Assembly (NCBI GenBank): GCA_009699615.1
Contig: WLNV01000124.1
Coordinates: forward strand, 1-5,460
Length of the DNA: 5,460 nt
DNA from: Actinomycetota bacterium
Lineage (GTDB): Bacteria; Actinomycetota; Thermoleophilia; Solirubrobacterales; Solirubrobacteraceae
Direction of reading: 5' to 3'
A program made the position numbers and the translations under genes. The number at the start of each line of letters is the position of its first letter. Position 1 is the stretch's first letter. Positions 4,615 to 5,460 of the stretch are shown here, piece by piece. Under the pieces are notes generated by a model, which saw nothing but the letters and a program-made list of their open reading frames with translations, did not search any database and was not told the DNA's origin.

Positions 4615-4745
4615 GCCGGTGGATCTTCATCGAGGAACCGCTGCCATACGAAGGCTGCGAGGCGCAGCGCAGCGATGCTTGCGAGCGCCTCAAGTCCGGC
4701 GACGAAGCCCATCCATGCGAGCCGCTTGATCATTTCGTTCTCCAT
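4611..4745 (-). CDS. Single-helix membrane microprotein (40-44 aa), DUF4235-like N-terminal half
   Basis: I translated this short gene by hand. From the ATG at 4745 it encodes 44 residues beginning MENEMIKRLAWMGF; from the ATG at 4733 it encodes 40. The second start is better supported, because GGAG (4743-4740) lies 6 bases before it. One hydrophobic helix spans from WMGFVAGLEAL to ALRLAAFVW, followed by QRFLDEDPPA. The basic start (KR), a Trp before a charged segment and a DEDPP end recall the first half of DUF4235 proteins, which accompany holin-X and DUF3618 genes in Actinobacteria; this is inference from remembered patterns. Its TGA overlaps the GTG start of the 83 aa gene, which is the strongest evidence that it is translated. 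It would be the first gene of the cassette, and its length is below common gene-calling cut-offs. Confidence 0.68.
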   Translation of the reverse strand: MENEMIKRLAWMGFVAGLEALASIAALRLAAFVWQRFLDEDPPA

Positions 4746-4770
4746 CGACGCGGACGTTAGCGCACAGCGC

Positions 4771-4798
4771 GCGGCAGGGCCGCAAGCCCTCTGCCCGC
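4771..4798. terminator. GC-rich intergenic hairpin between the TetR gene and the membrane cassette
   Basis: AGGGC (4776-4780) pairs with GCCCT (4786-4790) around the loop CGCAA. GCGGC (4771-4775) extends the stem by pairing with GCCCGC (4793-4798), leaving one bulged C there and CT (4791-4792) bulged between the two stem parts. This gives about 10 pairs in total. It fills the 64-base gap between the TetR stop (4810) and the microprotein start. No U-tract follows on the minus strand, so it could be a U-less terminator, an attenuator or an mRNA-stability element. Confidence 0.35.
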
Positions 4799-4809
4799 TT
4801 CAGCCGTCG

Positions 4810-5418
4810 CTATCGCGGCGCAAGGCCGTCGCAGATCGTGCTGACGATGAACTCTTTTGCCTGGTCGTAGTCCTCAGCGGCCTCCGGCAGGATGTCAAAG
4901 ATCCATCCGCTCAAGACCTGCTCGACGGCGCCGTAGAAGGCCATCGCAGCGAATGTCGGCGTGATGTCGCTGCGCAGCTCGCCGCTCTGCTGCGCCGACG
5001 AGACGATCGCGCCGATCAGCTCGTAGGCCTCGCGAATCTTCTCAAGGTGGCTGCGGCCGAACGAGTTGGCGGCGCGCGTGACGTCGACGATGATCACCTT
5101 CATCAGGTCGGGGTCGTGGCGGTACGAGTCGATGATGAAGCCGGCGACCGCGGCCAGCTTGTCTCGCGCCGGAGCAGGCTCTGCGTCAACGCGCGCGATC
5201 TCCTCGAGCATCAGGTCCCAACGTTCAAGGAAGAGCGTGTCGAGGATCTCGTCCTTGGAGCGGAAGTAGTGGTAGACGAGCCCATAGGCGACGCCAGCCT
5301 CGTCGGCGATGTCGGCTACGCGGCAGCCGTGAAAGCCTTCGCGCGCGAAAACCTTCACCGCGGCGTCGAGAATCACGCGGCGCTTATCGGTTGCCTGCTG
5401 CTGACCCGAGGTGGCCAT
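4810..5418 (-). CDS. TetR/AcrR family transcriptional regulator
   Basis: This dimeric, ligand-responsive DNA-binding repressor has 202 residues, the typical length. The N-terminal domain has the TetR signature: RRVILDAAVKVFAREGFHG (13-31), then the helix-turn-helix at about 33-54, VADIADEAGVAYGLVYHYF, and SKDEILDTLF (54-63). Residues 64-202 form the helical ligand domain, with segments such as YRHDPDLMKVIIVDVTRA (99-116) and FYGAVEQVLSGWI (161-173). The general look recalls TetR regulators of lipid metabolism, but the ligand cannot be read from sequence. The start is ATG at 5418, with AGGGG 8 bases upstream as a good Shine-Dalgarno site. It reads toward the membrane cassette but is separated from it by a hairpin-containing gap. 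Its targets could be itself, that cassette, or genes beyond the right edge. Confidence 0.93.
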   Translation of the reverse strand: MATSGQQQATDKRRVILDAAVKVFAREGFHGCRVADIADEAGVAYGLVYHYFRSKDEILDTLFLERWDLMLEEIARVDAEPAPARDKLAAVAGFIIDSYRHDPDLMKVIIVDVTRAANSFGRSHLEKIREAYELIGAIVSSAQQSGELRSDITPTFAAMAFYGAVEQVLSGWIFDILPEAAEDYDQAKEFIVSTICDGLAPR

Positions 5419-5436
5419 CAGGAGAGCCCCTGCTGA
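5418..5436. promoter_or_regulatory. Candidate TetR operator (imperfect palindrome over the start codon)
   Basis: TCAGGAGAGCCCCTGCTGA is a 19-base palindrome with a central unpaired C; 7 of 9 positions are complementary. It covers the last base of the start codon and the Shine-Dalgarno region of the TetR gene. Size and position suit an autoregulatory operator, although TetR sites more often overlap the promoter. The pairing is seen; the binding is inferred. Confidence 0.3.
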
Positions 5437-5460
5437 ACGCTGCCGTAGGCGTCCGGTTGC

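Noticed and set aside
3883..5436. 517-codon open frame on the plus strand across the membrane cassette and TetR gene
   Set aside because: It is the codon-aligned antisense of three real minus-strand genes (start phases 4359, 4614, 5418). It stays open because those genes lack TTA, CTA and TCA codons in that register. The product has no recognisable domain.

Overview
The window looks like chromosomal DNA from a high-GC actinobacterium, most likely Thermoleophilia/Solirubrobacterales. This is inferred from several things: GC- and C-ending codons, GTG and TTG starts, several genes without a Shine-Dalgarno sequence, and a minus-strand block of small membrane proteins (holin-X/DUF1469 type, DUF3618 type, a short DUF4235-like protein). 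That block combination is typical of Actinobacteria. No rRNA, tRNA, CRISPR array, transposase or prophage gene is visible. Coding density is very high, and the longest gene-free stretch is 64 bases, so no intergenic region exceeds 300 bases.

Left part (1-2528): an iron-sulfur cluster handling locus. An A-type carrier (ErpA/IscA type, minus strand, cut by the left edge) is divergent from a bolA-like gene. That gene overlaps, by ATGA, a CGFS monothiol glutaredoxin gene. All three families handle [2Fe-2S] clusters. A 14-helix DHA2-type MFS exporter with a TTG start follows the glutaredoxin after 5 bases and is probably in the same transcript.

Middle (2523-3666): a short glutaredoxin/GST-N-like gene on the minus strand runs head-on into the MFS gene. 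Its recognisable domain ends at the MFS stop codon, but its frame stays open for almost 250 further codons antisense to MFS. Divergent from it, 49 bases away, is a DegV-family fatty-acid-binding protein gene. Both genes have a TANNNT box exactly 6 bases before the start codon, as expected for leaderless transcripts.

Right part (3674-5418): a tightly packed minus-strand cassette, reading right to left. It holds a 40-44 aa single-helix protein, an 83 aa Pro/Ala-rich protein with a C-terminal anchor, a 155 aa two-helix holin-X-type protein, and a 73 aa DUF3618-type anchored protein. Two junctions are GTGA start/stop overlaps and the third is a 3-base gap, so this is almost certainly one translationally coupled operon of membrane proteins. 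Upstream, separated by a 64-base gap with a GC-rich hairpin, is a TetR/AcrR-family regulator with an imperfect palindrome over its start codon. The final 42 bases lie upstream of that gene.

Most of the window is recognisable housekeeping and accessory content. The least described parts are the membrane cassette, with its overlooked microprotein and two similar C-terminal anchors, and the head-on GST-like/MFS overlap.
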